64,000 nt of DNA from Streptomonospora nanhaiensis. GTDB taxonomy: Bacteria > Actinomycetota > Actinomycetes > Streptosporangiales > Streptosporangiaceae. A program made the position numbers and the translations under genes. Positions 23,887 to 32,256 of this stretch are shown here, in pieces (the stretch's first letter is position 1; each line of letters begins with the position of its first letter). The stretch covers positions 4,588,001 through 4,652,000 of the forward strand of contig NZ_JACCFO010000001.1 of the NCBI RefSeq assembly GCF_013410565.1. Reading direction: 5' to 3'. Under the pieces are notes generated by a model, which was given only the letters and a program-made list of their open reading frames with translations, did not search any database and had not been told where the DNA came from.

Positions 23887-25062
23887 ATGATCGCGCTCTT
23901 CGCGGAGCGGTCTCCGCAAGGCAGCGACGCCGGCTCGTGCGCGACCCGGCTCGCCGTCCTGGTCGGTGTCGCGGTAGTGGGTGCTCTTGTTGTGGGTATC
24001 GTCCTCATCCCCATGACCGCGATGAGTCCCGGCATCCTCAACGCAGTCGGAGGGTTGCGCTGCATTTCGGAAGAAGACGCGCAGCAGGCCCAGGCAAGCG
24101 GATACGCCGAGGATTCGATACCCGAGAACTACCTGCGGATCTACCGGGAGGTCGGCGAGGACAAGGGCATCCCCTGGAACGTCCTCGCGGGTATCGGGCA
24201 GGTCGAAAGCAAGCACGGGCGCTGGGACGGGCCCGGAATCACTGAGGGCCACAACGACTGGGGCGCCGCCGGACCGATGCAGTTCGGTGCGCTCGACGGC
24301 TCCGCCGCCGGCAACAGTTGGGGCGGAGAACCGATCATGGACGTCGAGGATCGACCTGAGGAAGGTTACGGCCAGGACGGCAACGGTGATGGAGTCGTCA
24401 ACGTCTACGACCCCGCGGACGCCATCCCGGCGGCCGCCGACTACCTGATCGCCCATGGCGCCCGAGAAGACCTGCGGCAGGCGATTTTCGGATACAACCA
24501 CGCGTGGTGGTACGTCGACGAGGTCATGACGTGGGCCGAGAACTACGACGCAGGCGAGTTCGAGACCAGCACGGCGATCGAAACGGCCGTCAACTGCGAA
24601 CTGGACGCGGAGGGCGTGCCCATTGGGCAGGCGCCGGACGACCTCAGTCAGGCGGTCGTCGACTGGGCGCTGGACCAGCGCGGAAAACCATACCTGTGGG
24701 GGGGAACGGGCCCCAACGCATTCGACTGCTCGGGGCTGGTCATGCGGGCCTACGAGAGCATCGGGGTGTCCATTCCCCGGGTCTCGCAGGACCAGTGGTC
24801 GTTCGGGCCACGTGTTCCCGAGGGCCGGGAGCAGCCTGGAGACCTTGTGTTTTTCGATGTGCAGCGTCCGGGTGAACCTCCGGGCCCCGGGCATGTCGGA
24901 ATGGTCGTGGGTGACGGCCTGATGGTGGAGGCGTGGTGCACCGACTGCGGGCCGATCGCGGTGCGGGAGTACCATGCGGCTGGCCGCTCGCCGGTCCTCG
25001 GGTTCACTCGCCCGCTGGAGCATCCCGATGTTGCAGCGCAGCTCCAGACCCAGGAGCGGTAA
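23887..25062 (+). CDS. Lytic transglycosylase / NlpC-P60 peptidoglycan hydrolase
   Basis: The 391-residue protein has an N-terminal membrane anchor (about 20-45). A transglycosylase-like domain follows (about 75-215; VLAGIGQVESKHGR gives the catalytic Glu near 105 and GPMQFG is the conserved follow-up). Then comes an NlpC/P60 endopeptidase (about 250-375; Cys in FDCSGLV near 280, His in GHVGMVV near 335). Two-domain enzymes of this type (TcpG/VirB1-like) open the cell wall for the transfer channel. ATG 23887 is placed at GTGACCCG-ATG after a 42-base gap. It supports the view that the cluster builds a cell-envelope-spanning machine. Confidence 0.9.
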   Translation: MIALFAERSPQGSDAGSCATRLAVLVGVAVVGALVVGIVLIPMTAMSPGILNAVGGLRCISEEDAQQAQASGYAEDSIPENYLRIYREVGEDKGIPWNVLAGIGQVESKHGRWDGPGITEGHNDWGAAGPMQFGALDGSAAGNSWGGEPIMDVEDRPEEGYGQDGNGDGVVNVYDPADAIPAAADYLIAHGAREDLRQAIFGYNHAWWYVDEVMTWAENYDAGEFETSTAIETAVNCELDAEGVPIGQAPDDLSQAVVDWALDQRGKPYLWGGTGPNAFDCSGLVMRAYESIGVSIPRVSQDQWSFGPRVPEGREQPGDLVFFDVQRPGEPPGPGHVGMVVGDGLMVEAWCTDCGPIAVREYHAAGRSPVLGFTRPLEHPDVAAQLQTQER

Positions 25063-25101
25063 GCGCCCTTCAGCCCGGTCGATTTCCTATGAGGACACAG
25101 C

Positions 25102-25860
25102 ATGCCTGAGACATCTGCCCAACGGCGCGGGAAGCGCGGGCTTCACGGGTGGCGCGCGTTCCTGGTTGTCGTCGGTTCCGGAGTCTTGGCGGCCTTCCTG
25201 GTCATGGGTGTGGTGGTCGGCGCTCTACGGCTTTTCGTGGGGACAGTGAGCGATGGGCTAGAGCCCACGGCAGACCCGGGGCTGGCTCCAAGTCGGGGGC
25301 CGGTGGCCTCACTTGAGCCGGGCTCGTTCGACCTCTGCAGGGAGGTCGAGAGCATGCCGCCCTTTACGGCTGTGTCCCCCCGAAGGCTGGACGACGAGAC
25401 AGCGTTTCGCGATACAGCGATGAATGATCCTGATCGTCCCATGCGGGTCCTGGAGAACACCTGTTCTTGGCAGGTGCAGATCGGTGGATTGGTCTCATCC
25501 GAGTTCTCCCTGGAGTACCAGTCCTTCATCTCGCAGCAGGCAGTTGGTGAAGACACCGAAGAAGCCGAAGGAATATTTGAACAAGAGCGCACGAATCTTG
25601 CTGACGGCTTCTCCAACGTCTCCAGTGAGGGGGGACTTGGCGGTCTTGATACCGAAGCTCATGTATACGGACACGTTGACGGGCGTGAGAGTATCGCATA
25701 CGTCGGCCTCGTGAAGAGCACGACGTTCTCCATCAGAATCGTCAGGGATGGTGAGCCGTCCGGAGGCGACGTTACTGAATTGGAAGCGGAATACAAAGCC
25801 CTCGTCATCGACCTCCTTCCGGAAATCCGAGTCTGGTTGGACCGTGTAGTTCCCGACTGA
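25102..25860 (+). CDS. Membrane-anchored extracellular protein of unknown function
   Basis: The 252-residue protein has a basic N-terminus, one strong membrane helix (about 20-47) and an extracytoplasmic domain. Two cysteines (LCREVESM, and NTCSWQV about 48 residues later) could form a disulfide. The C...C-x-W spacing recalls DUF3558-like secreted proteins, but there is no lipobox. It is the last gene of the transfer cluster and has the least GC-rich codon use in it. Its role is unknown; a channel accessory or surface protein is the positional guess. Confidence 0.65.
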   Translation: MPETSAQRRGKRGLHGWRAFLVVVGSGVLAAFLVMGVVVGALRLFVGTVSDGLEPTADPGLAPSRGPVASLEPGSFDLCREVESMPPFTAVSPRRLDDETAFRDTAMNDPDRPMRVLENTCSWQVQIGGLVSSEFSLEYQSFISQQAVGEDTEEAEGIFEQERTNLADGFSNVSSEGGLGGLDTEAHVYGHVDGRESIAYVGLVKSTTFSIRIVRDGEPSGGDVTELEAEYKALVIDLLPEIRVWLDRVVPD

Positions 25861-25867
25861 CTCTAGA

Positions 25868-25885
25868 GAGGGTGTTCGAGCCCTC
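25868..25885 (+). terminator. Weak hairpin after the transfer cluster
   Basis: GAGGG-N8-CCCTC lies seven bases after the last stop codon of the operon. The stem is only 5 bp, so termination is a modest inference. Confidence 0.3.
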
Positions 25886-25993
25886 AGGCGGTACTACGAC
25901 TGCAGCCTGGCTCGAGGAACGGCCAGGTTCCAGTTATCCACAGCCTGCTGGTTTCGGTGGCGGGTCGCCGTGGGGGTGGGGGAGGGTGGGGGC

Positions 25994-26659
25994 ATGTTTC
26001 AGGGGAGTTCCTTGCCGTGTCAGGGCGATGAGGCGGTGGCGTTGTTTGCCGCTGGGCAGTTCGGGTTGGTCAGTGCCGCGCAGGCGCGGCGGGCCGGGTT
26101 GGGGGTCGGGGATGTGGCGGTGCGGTTGCGGCGGGGGATGTGGGCGCGGACGCTGCATTGGGGGGTGTACCGGGTCGCGGGGTACGGGGCGTTGGGGTCG
26201 CCGTTGAAACGGGCGGTCATGGCGGCGCAGTTGGCGCTGGCGCCCGGCGCGTTCGCGTGTCGGGACACAGCGGCCCGGCTGTGGGGATTGGACGGGCTGC
26301 CGCCGTGGGATGGGCGCACGGTGGACATCGCGCTGCGCGGGCGGCCCCGGTCGCGCGGAGGGCGGAGCGGGCTGCGGGGGGTCGCCCCCGGGGTGCGGAT
26401 CCATCGGCTGCGGGTGGCGGACTCCGACGTGGTGCGGAGGGCGCCCCTCTGGTTGACGGGGGTGGGGCGCACGCTGCGGGACATGGCCGGGTGCAGTGGG
26501 CCGGGGACGAGTTCGCGGCTGTGCGGGTCGGCGCTGGAGCGGGGGCTGGTCAGCCAGCGGCCGCGCACGCGCCTGCCGGCGCGGAGCAGGGCGGCCTGCG
26601 ACGAGCGGGCGGCACCGAGGCGCGGGCACGACGGTGGTGATGGTGCTGACGACGAGTGA
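25994..26659 (+). CDS. AbiEi-antitoxin-like protein
   Basis: About 221 residues from ATG 25994, which has a G-rich ribosome binding site. The N-terminal part (ALFAAGQFGLVSAAQARRAGL, then VRLRRGMWARTLHWGVYRVAG) matches the AbiEi antitoxin winged-helix domain common in actinobacteria. The middle part has LWLTGVGRTLRDMA, typical of the same proteins. Usual family members are about 300 residues with a conserved C-terminal nuclease-like half. Here the last 40 residues are low-complexity, so the gene may be truncated or frameshifted near 26,550. No AbiEii toxin lies beside it. Confidence 0.65.
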   Translation: MFQGSSLPCQGDEAVALFAAGQFGLVSAAQARRAGLGVGDVAVRLRRGMWARTLHWGVYRVAGYGALGSPLKRAVMAAQLALAPGAFACRDTAARLWGLDGLPPWDGRTVDIALRGRPRSRGGRSGLRGVAPGVRIHRLRVADSDVVRRAPLWLTGVGRTLRDMAGCSGPGTSSRLCGSALERGLVSQRPRTRLPARSRAACDERAAPRRGHDGGDGADDE

Positions 26660-26876
26660 TGGAGGCGGGCGCGGGGGCGGTGGCGGGTACAGCGCCGGGG
26701 GTGGACGGGGTGGTGGCGGTGGACCGTGCCGGGAGCGGGCGGGGCGTGCGTTACGGTCCGGGGCGCCAGCCCGTGTGCGGGCGGGGTGGCGTTCGTCTGT
26801 CCTGGTGGCGGGCGTCCGGGGCGGTCGGGGCGGGGCCGCCCTCCGGGTGGTCCGTGCGGTGGCCGGGGTGGCGGCC

Positions 26877-27923
26877 TCAGCGGGACGGCCAGAGGCTGAA
26901 TCCGCCCTGGCGCGGAGGGGCGGGCAGGCGCACCGCCACCTCGGTCCACTGCGTGGTGAGGAGGTCGCTCAGGGCAGCCGAGTACGGCATACCGGGGTGG
27001 CCGGCCGCCGAAAGCGTCTCGGTCAGGACCTCGGCCGCGGTCGGGCGGTCGGCGGGGTCCTTGGACATCGCCGCGAGCACCAAGGACTCCAGGCGCCCGG
27101 GCAGGCGGTCGAGGTCGGGCTCCTCGCGCAGCACCCGGCGGGCCATCTCCTTGGGGTGGCCGTGGCCGAACGGGTCGTGGGCCGCCGCGGCGAACGCCAC
27201 CAGGCAGCCCCACAGGAAGACGTCGGACCGGTCGGTGGCCGGCTGTCCTCGGTACTGCTCCGGACTGATCCATCCCGGGGTGCCCACGCGGTCGGCCGGG
27301 ACCGCCGACGCCTCCGGGTCGCCGGGCAGGTCGGCGGGCTCGGGAAGGCGGAGGGTGCGCACCCTCCGGCGGAAGCGGCGCACCCGCATCCAGCGGGTGG
27401 GGTCCTCCGGCGCGGTGGGCCGGGCGATCCCGAAGTCGAGGATCTTGGGTCCTGACGGCGCGATCACCACGTTGCTCGGCTTGAGGTCGCGGTGCACGAT
27501 CCCCACCGCGTGCACCGCCCGCAGCGCCTCGGCGGCTCCGGCGGCCAGCCCCCACAGCATGCCGCCGCGCAGCGGGCCGTGCCGCTCCACGTGGTGGCGC
27601 ACGGTGGGGCCCGGCACGTACTCCGTGGCGAGCCAAGGCAAAGGCGCCTCCACGTCCGCCTGGACGAACCGGGCCACGCACGGGCTGTTGACCCGGGCCA
27701 GAAGGCGCGCCTCATGCGCGAACTGGCGGCGGAACCGGGGGGTTGTGGCGTGCTCCTCGGTGATCACCTTGACCGCCAGGTATCCCCGCACCCCCGGGAT
27801 GGTCGCCGCGTAGACCGTGCCCATGCCTCCGGCCCCCACGCGCCCGACGAGTTCGTAGGGCCCGACGTGGGTCGGGTCCTCCGGCAGCAGCCGGTGCAGG
27901 CGGCGGATCCCCCGCGCTTTCAC
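26877..27923 (-). CDS. Soluble Ser/Thr protein kinase (PknB-type, no membrane segment)
   Basis: About 348 residues from GTG 27923 (VKARGIRRLHRLL). A longer in-frame start at 28112 adds a Gly/Pro-rich stretch that looks non-coding. Kinase motifs appear in order: the glycine loop VGRVGAGGMGTVYAA, the catalytic lysine in LAVKVI, HRDLKPSN, DFGIAR, and the P+1 loop GTPGWISPEQ. About 45 residues separate DFG from GTPG, a long activation segment with a basic RRFRRRVR patch. No membrane helix or sensor domain follows, so it is probably cytoplasmic. Its substrates are unknown. It lies between the AbiEi-like gene and recD2, divergent from recD2. Confidence 0.88.
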   Translation of the reverse strand: MKARGIRRLHRLLPEDPTHVGPYELVGRVGAGGMGTVYAATIPGVRGYLAVKVITEEHATTPRFRRQFAHEARLLARVNSPCVARFVQADVEAPLPWLATEYVPGPTVRHHVERHGPLRGGMLWGLAAGAAEALRAVHAVGIVHRDLKPSNVVIAPSGPKILDFGIARPTAPEDPTRWMRVRRFRRRVRTLRLPEPADLPGDPEASAVPADRVGTPGWISPEQYRGQPATDRSDVFLWGCLVAFAAAAHDPFGHGHPKEMARRVLREEPDLDRLPGRLESLVLAAMSKDPADRPTAAEVLTETLSAAGHPGMPYSAALSDLLTTQWTEVAVRLPAPPRQGGFSLWPSR

Positions 27924-28492
27924 GCCGCCACCGCCGCCGCGGCTGCCATGGCTGCCACCGCTCCTGCCACCACGGATCCGACCGCGATCGGCCCATGGGA
28001 GCCGCGCCGGGTGCTGAGTAGAGTCCGCCAAACTGAACGGCGGCGGGGGAGGGGCATCGGGGCCGTCCAGGGACTCGGCGGACGTGGGGCGGCCGCTGCA
28101 CGGCGCCGGCACCGGTGCCCGCGGCGGCGGTCAGAAGTCTAGGGGGAGGGTCGGGATTCCTCCACGATGCCGCGGTTGGGGGAGGGGGTCCCGTCGGGCG
28201 TCCGGGGCCGCCCATCCGCGCGTCCCGCCCGCCGTGCACGGGTTGTCGCGGCGGTGGTGAGAGGTCTCGGGGCGCGGTGCCACGGTGCCGCGGCTGCGGA
28301 GGGGGACCTGCCGTTCTTTGGGCCGGGCGCCCCTCGGGCCTCGCCGCGGTGCCACCGCTGAGGGAGGGCGGGCCGCTCCGGTCTTCGCGCGCTCCCGTGC
28401 CGGTGGTCGTCCACAGGGGGTCTTCCGGGGCGGCGAGGGGTCGGCGGCGGGCGGCATGATGGGGAAGGTCGGCGGCGCGGGAGGAGGGCCCG
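27924..28492. other. Divergent intergenic region, kinase / recD2
   Basis: About 570 bases if the kinase starts at 27923. The sequence is very GC-rich, with several open frames by chance but no ribosome binding site or family match. It should hold both promoters. The recD2 ribosome binding site GGAGGAGGG is at 28480-28488. Confidence 0.4.
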
Positions 28493-30733
28493 ATGGGGCA
28501 GGGATCCGGGCAGCGGGGGGCCGGGGCGGGCGGGTTCCGGCCGGCGGTGCTGGAGGGGGTGCTGGAGCGTGTCACCTTCTCCAACGAGGAGACCGGCTAC
28601 ACCGTCGCCAAGGTCGACACCGGCCGCGGCGGCGGGGAGCTGACCACCGTCGTGGGCGCGCTGCTCGGGGCGCAGCCCGGGGAGTCGCTGCGGATGGAGG
28701 GGCGGTGGGGGTCCCATCCGCAGTACGGCCGGCAGTTCATGGTCGAGAACTACACCACCGTCCTGCCCGCCACCGTGCAGGGGGTGCGCCGCTACCTGGG
28801 ATCGGGCCTGGTCAAGGGCATCGGTCCGCGCCTGGCCGAGCGGATCGTGGACTTCTTCGGCGTCGACGCCCTGGACGTCATCGAGCACACCCCCGAGCGC
28901 CTCATCGAGGTCCCCAGCCTCGGCCCCAAGCGCACCCGCCTGATCGCCGAGGCGTGGGAGGAGCAGAAGGCCATCAAGGAGGTCATGGTCTTCCTCCAAG
29001 GCATCGAGGTCTCCACCTCGCTGGCCGTACGCATCTACAAGAAGTACGGCGACTCCGCCATCGACGTCGTGCGCACCGAGCCCTACCGGCTGGCCGCCGA
29101 CGTCTGGGGCATCGGCTTCAAGACCGCCGACACCATCGCCCAGGCCGTGGGAATTCCGCACGACAGCCCGCAGCGGGTCATGGCCGGCATCCAGTTCACG
29201 CTGTCGGAGTCCACCTCCGAGGGCCACTGCTACCTGCCCGAGGAGCGGCTGATCGCCGAGGCCGTGAAGATCCTCCAGGTCGACTCCGGCCTGGTCATCG
29301 AGTGCCTGGCCACCCTGGTGGCCGAGGAGGGGGTCGTGACCGAGAAGGTCCCCGGCCCCGACGGCGAACCCGTCACCGCCGTCTACCTGGTGCCCTTCCA
29401 CCGCGCCGAAGCCGCCCTCGCCGCCCAGTTGCGCGGGCTGCTCTCCGCCGCCGAGGACCGCCTCCCCGCCTTCGCCGACGTCGACTGGGACGTCGCGCTG
29501 AAGTGGCTGGGCGAACGCACCGGCGCGGCGCTGGCCCCCGAGCAGGAGCAGGCGGTCCGGCTGGCGCTCACCCGCAAGGTCGCGGTCCTCACCGGCGGGC
29601 CCGGCTGCGGGAAGTCCTTCACGGTCGCCTCGATCATCACCCTGGCCGCCGCCAAGCGCGCCAAGATCATCCTGGCCGCCCCCACCGGCCGGGCCGCCAA
29701 GCGCATGACCGAGCTGACCGGCCACGACGCCTCCACCGTGCACCGGCTGCTGGAGCTCAAGCCCGGCGGCGACGCCTCCTACGACCGCGACCGCCCGCTC
29801 GACTGCGACCTCCTCGTCGTCGACGAGGCGTCAATGCTCGACCTGCTGCTGGCCAACAAGCTCGCCAAGGCGGTCCCCCCGGGCGCGCACCTGCTGCTGG
29901 TGGGCGACGTCGACCAGCTCCCCTCCGTCGGTGCCGGGCAGGTGCTGCGCGACCTGCTCCACGACCGCTCCCCGCTGCCGAACGTGCGGCTCACCCACGT
30001 CTTCCGCCAGGCCCAGCAGTCGGGGGTGGTCACCAACGCCCACCGGGTCAACACCGGCCGGCCGCCCGAACTCGCGGGCATGACCGACTTCTTCCTGTTC
30101 CCCAGCGACGACCCCGAGGCCACCGCCCACCTCACCGTCGACGTCGTCGCCAACCGCATCCCCCGCAGGTTCGGCCTGGACCCCCGGCGCGACGTCCAGG
30201 TGCTGGCGCCCATGCACCGGGGCCCGGCCGGCGCGGGCAACCTCAACACCCTGCTGCAGGAGGCCCTGACACCCGCGCGCGAGGGCACGCCCGAGCGCCG
30301 GTTCGGCGGGCGGACCTTCCGCGTCGGCGACAAGGTCACCCAGATCCGCAACAACTACGACAAGGGTGCCAACGGCGTCTTCAACGGCACGCTGGGGGTG
30401 ATCACCGGGATCGACTCCGTGGAGCAGGCGGTGACGGTGCGCACCGACGAGGACGAGGACGTCTCCTACGACTTCGCCGAGCTGGACGAGCTGGTGCACG
30501 CCTACGCCGTGACGGTCCACCGCTCCCAGGGCAGCGAGTACCCCGCCGTTGTGATTCCCATCACCACCAGCGCCTGGATGATGCTGCAGCGCAACCTGCT
30601 CTACACCGCCATCACGCGCGCCAAGAAGCTGGTGGTCCTGGTCGGTTCGCGCCGGGCGGTGGCCCAGGCCGTGCGCAACGCCACCGCCGGGCGGCGGCAC
30701 ACGGCCCTCGCGCACCGGCTCGCCGATTCTTGA
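28493..30733 (+). CDS. recD2: RecD2 helicase (5'-3' SF1B DNA helicase)
   Basis: The 746-residue protein has the RecD2 architecture: an N-terminal OB-like region (TFSNEETGYTVAKV), helix-hairpin-helix repeats (LVKGIGPRLAERIV, VPSLGPKRTRLIAE, VWGIGFKTAD) and the helicase core. Walker A is GGPGCGKS near residue 368, Walker B is VVDEASM near 443, then GDVDQLPSVGAG, HVFRQAQQS, and the SH3-containing motif ending VHRSQGSEYP. It unwinds DNA 5' to 3' in repair and replication restart without RecBC. ATG 28493 has a strong ribosome binding site. Length and all motifs are intact. Confidence 0.96.
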   Translation: MGQGSGQRGAGAGGFRPAVLEGVLERVTFSNEETGYTVAKVDTGRGGGELTTVVGALLGAQPGESLRMEGRWGSHPQYGRQFMVENYTTVLPATVQGVRRYLGSGLVKGIGPRLAERIVDFFGVDALDVIEHTPERLIEVPSLGPKRTRLIAEAWEEQKAIKEVMVFLQGIEVSTSLAVRIYKKYGDSAIDVVRTEPYRLAADVWGIGFKTADTIAQAVGIPHDSPQRVMAGIQFTLSESTSEGHCYLPEERLIAEAVKILQVDSGLVIECLATLVAEEGVVTEKVPGPDGEPVTAVYLVPFHRAEAALAAQLRGLLSAAEDRLPAFADVDWDVALKWLGERTGAALAPEQEQAVRLALTRKVAVLTGGPGCGKSFTVASIITLAAAKRAKIILAAPTGRAAKRMTELTGHDASTVHRLLELKPGGDASYDRDRPLDCDLLVVDEASMLDLLLANKLAKAVPPGAHLLLVGDVDQLPSVGAGQVLRDLLHDRSPLPNVRLTHVFRQAQQSGVVTNAHRVNTGRPPELAGMTDFFLFPSDDPEATAHLTVDVVANRIPRRFGLDPRRDVQVLAPMHRGPAGAGNLNTLLQEALTPAREGTPERRFGGRTFRVGDKVTQIRNNYDKGANGVFNGTLGVITGIDSVEQAVTVRTDEDEDVSYDFAELDELVHAYAVTVHRSQGSEYPAVVIPITTSAWMMLQRNLLYTAITRAKKLVVLVGSRRAVAQAVRNATAGRRHTALAHRLADS

Positions 30734-31832
30734 CTCCTGTCCCGAACCACCGATTCGGCGCGCCGCGCCGCACACCTCATAAACCGGTAAAAACGCGTTT
30801 GAAGCGACGTTTCAGCAAACCATTCCGCGCCTATGCGCTAATGGCCGCGAGACGGCCTCATCGTATAAGCCAACAGAACGGGAAGATTCGTGCAACCGGA
30901 CATAGGAATTCCGCGGGGGAGTGCCCTACCGTGGGGGGAGCGGGTGCGGCGCCGCTCCCCTCTCCCGGTGCGCACACCCGCGCGTCGGGCCTGTCCGGGA
31001 TCGCCCCGGTCGTGTCCGGCGGGGTCGGGGCCGCCGCCCCCGAGAAGGTAGGGACCCGCCTCCTCGGGAAGGGAAACCGGCGCGCGGCGGCGGTTCCCGG
31101 CCCGTTCTCCGGCACCCGGCCGCGGTTTTTCGAGTTTCCGCCCCGCGGGCGCTCGGAGATGAATAGGCTCAGCTTTATGAAGCGGAAACCGGACGGGAAT
31201 CCGGCGGCTGAGTCGTCGTACCGCCCGTGCGCCCTCCCCGGGGTCCTGAGCCGCACGGCGGGACCTCCCGCCACCGGTCTCCCTTCGGACCACCGCGCAC
31301 CGGCGCGGTCTCCGCACGGAGCCCATCCGCGCGGGGCCGCGGGGTGAACCGGTGGACCGCACACGCAGCCTCCCTGGACGCTGACGCTCTTTCCACTCCC
31401 CCCGGAGAGCGTCGGCCACCTCGGGCGCCGGCTCCGCGCCGGCGCCCGAGGGCTGCGGGCGGTTCTGCCGGCCCCTTTCCGGCGGTGTGCGGCCGGTCCT
31501 CGTACGACCATGGCGCTGACCACCGGGAACGGGCCCGCGCCGGCACCCCCGCCCGGGGGGAACCCCCGCGCCCCGGCCGCCACGCGGCCGCGGCCGGTTC
31601 CGGGCACGCCGCATGCGGCGTGCCCCACCGGGGAACCCCTCGCCGCCGCGGCTGTAGTCGGCCGGTGACGTTGTGATCCAGGCGTGATCGAATTGAAGGG
31701 AATTGTTTGCGCAGGCCCGGAACGGGGGATTAGCGTCGCTGGCGACGGTTGTTCCGTACGCCGCACCAATGCAGACGCGGGCAGTGCCGCCGATGTGCCG
31801 CCCGCAGGTGCCGTCTGGAAAGGCTCGCGTCC
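30734..31832. other. Long (1.1 kb) intergenic region with an AT-richer island
   Basis: No convincing gene is seen. The first 170 bases are much less GC-rich than their surroundings and contain the palindrome AAACGCGTTT (30791-30800). A 62-codon frame at 31159-31347 follows GGAG but has no family match and a low-complexity end. Further on, CGTCG-CTGG-CGACG (about 31733) can form a hairpin in the probable 5' untranslated region of the gene at 31833. The region may hold an untranslated RNA or a regulatory region, which cannot be decided from sequence alone. Confidence 0.4.
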
Positions 31833-32126
31833 GTGGGTACGCTCTCCACGATCACCGGCTCGGCGCCGGTGACGCCCGCTCAGGCCGTCCATCAGTTGCA
31901 CGGTCGCCTCATGGCCGCCGGATGGCAGCGCATGTACGCGGGCGAGCTCGGCCGTGTGGCGCTGCTCTCCCTGCGGCCCGGACTGACCGTGTGGTGCTGG
32001 GGCGGCCAGTTCCGCTGGCGCGACTCCTCCGGCGCCCAGGTCACCCACCCCGCCGCCGACCCCGACGGCGTGGCCCGCCTCCTCGGCGTGGCCGACCGCC
32101 CGCTGCTGGCCCGCACCGCCGCCTGA
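31833..32126 (+). CDS. Small protein of unknown function
   Basis: The 97-residue protein (GTG 31833, with AAAGG about ten bases upstream) begins VGTLSTITGSAPVTPAQAV. Its middle contains tryptophans in a strand-like pattern (MAAGWQRMYAGEL, LTVWCWGGQFRWRD). It ends with a short helix that may pack against them. There is no signal peptide or membrane segment. The codon pattern is strongly coding. No family is recognised. It stands alone, downstream of a long intergenic region and convergent with the DUF5685 gene. Confidence 0.65.
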   Translation: MGTLSTITGSAPVTPAQAVHQLHGRLMAAGWQRMYAGELGRVALLSLRPGLTVWCWGGQFRWRDSSGAQVTHPAADPDGVARLLGVADRPLLARTAA

Positions 32127-32256
32127 CCCGCGCGGCCGCCGGCGCCGCCCCGGCGCCACCCGCAGCCGCGCGGTCCGCGGACTCCGGCACCGGGCACCCG
32201 GCGCGTCCGCACACCGGGCGCGCCGCCCGCGTTTCCGGGAAAGCCCCGTCAGCGCT

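Noticed and set aside
28139-29743. Minus-strand frame opposite recD2
   Set aside because: Shadow of the recD2 coding frame with no domain or ribosome binding site.
31159-31347. A 62-codon small gene in the long intergenic region
   Set aside because: It has a GGAG before the ATG but a low-complexity C-terminus, no family match and no context. Not supported enough to list as a gene.
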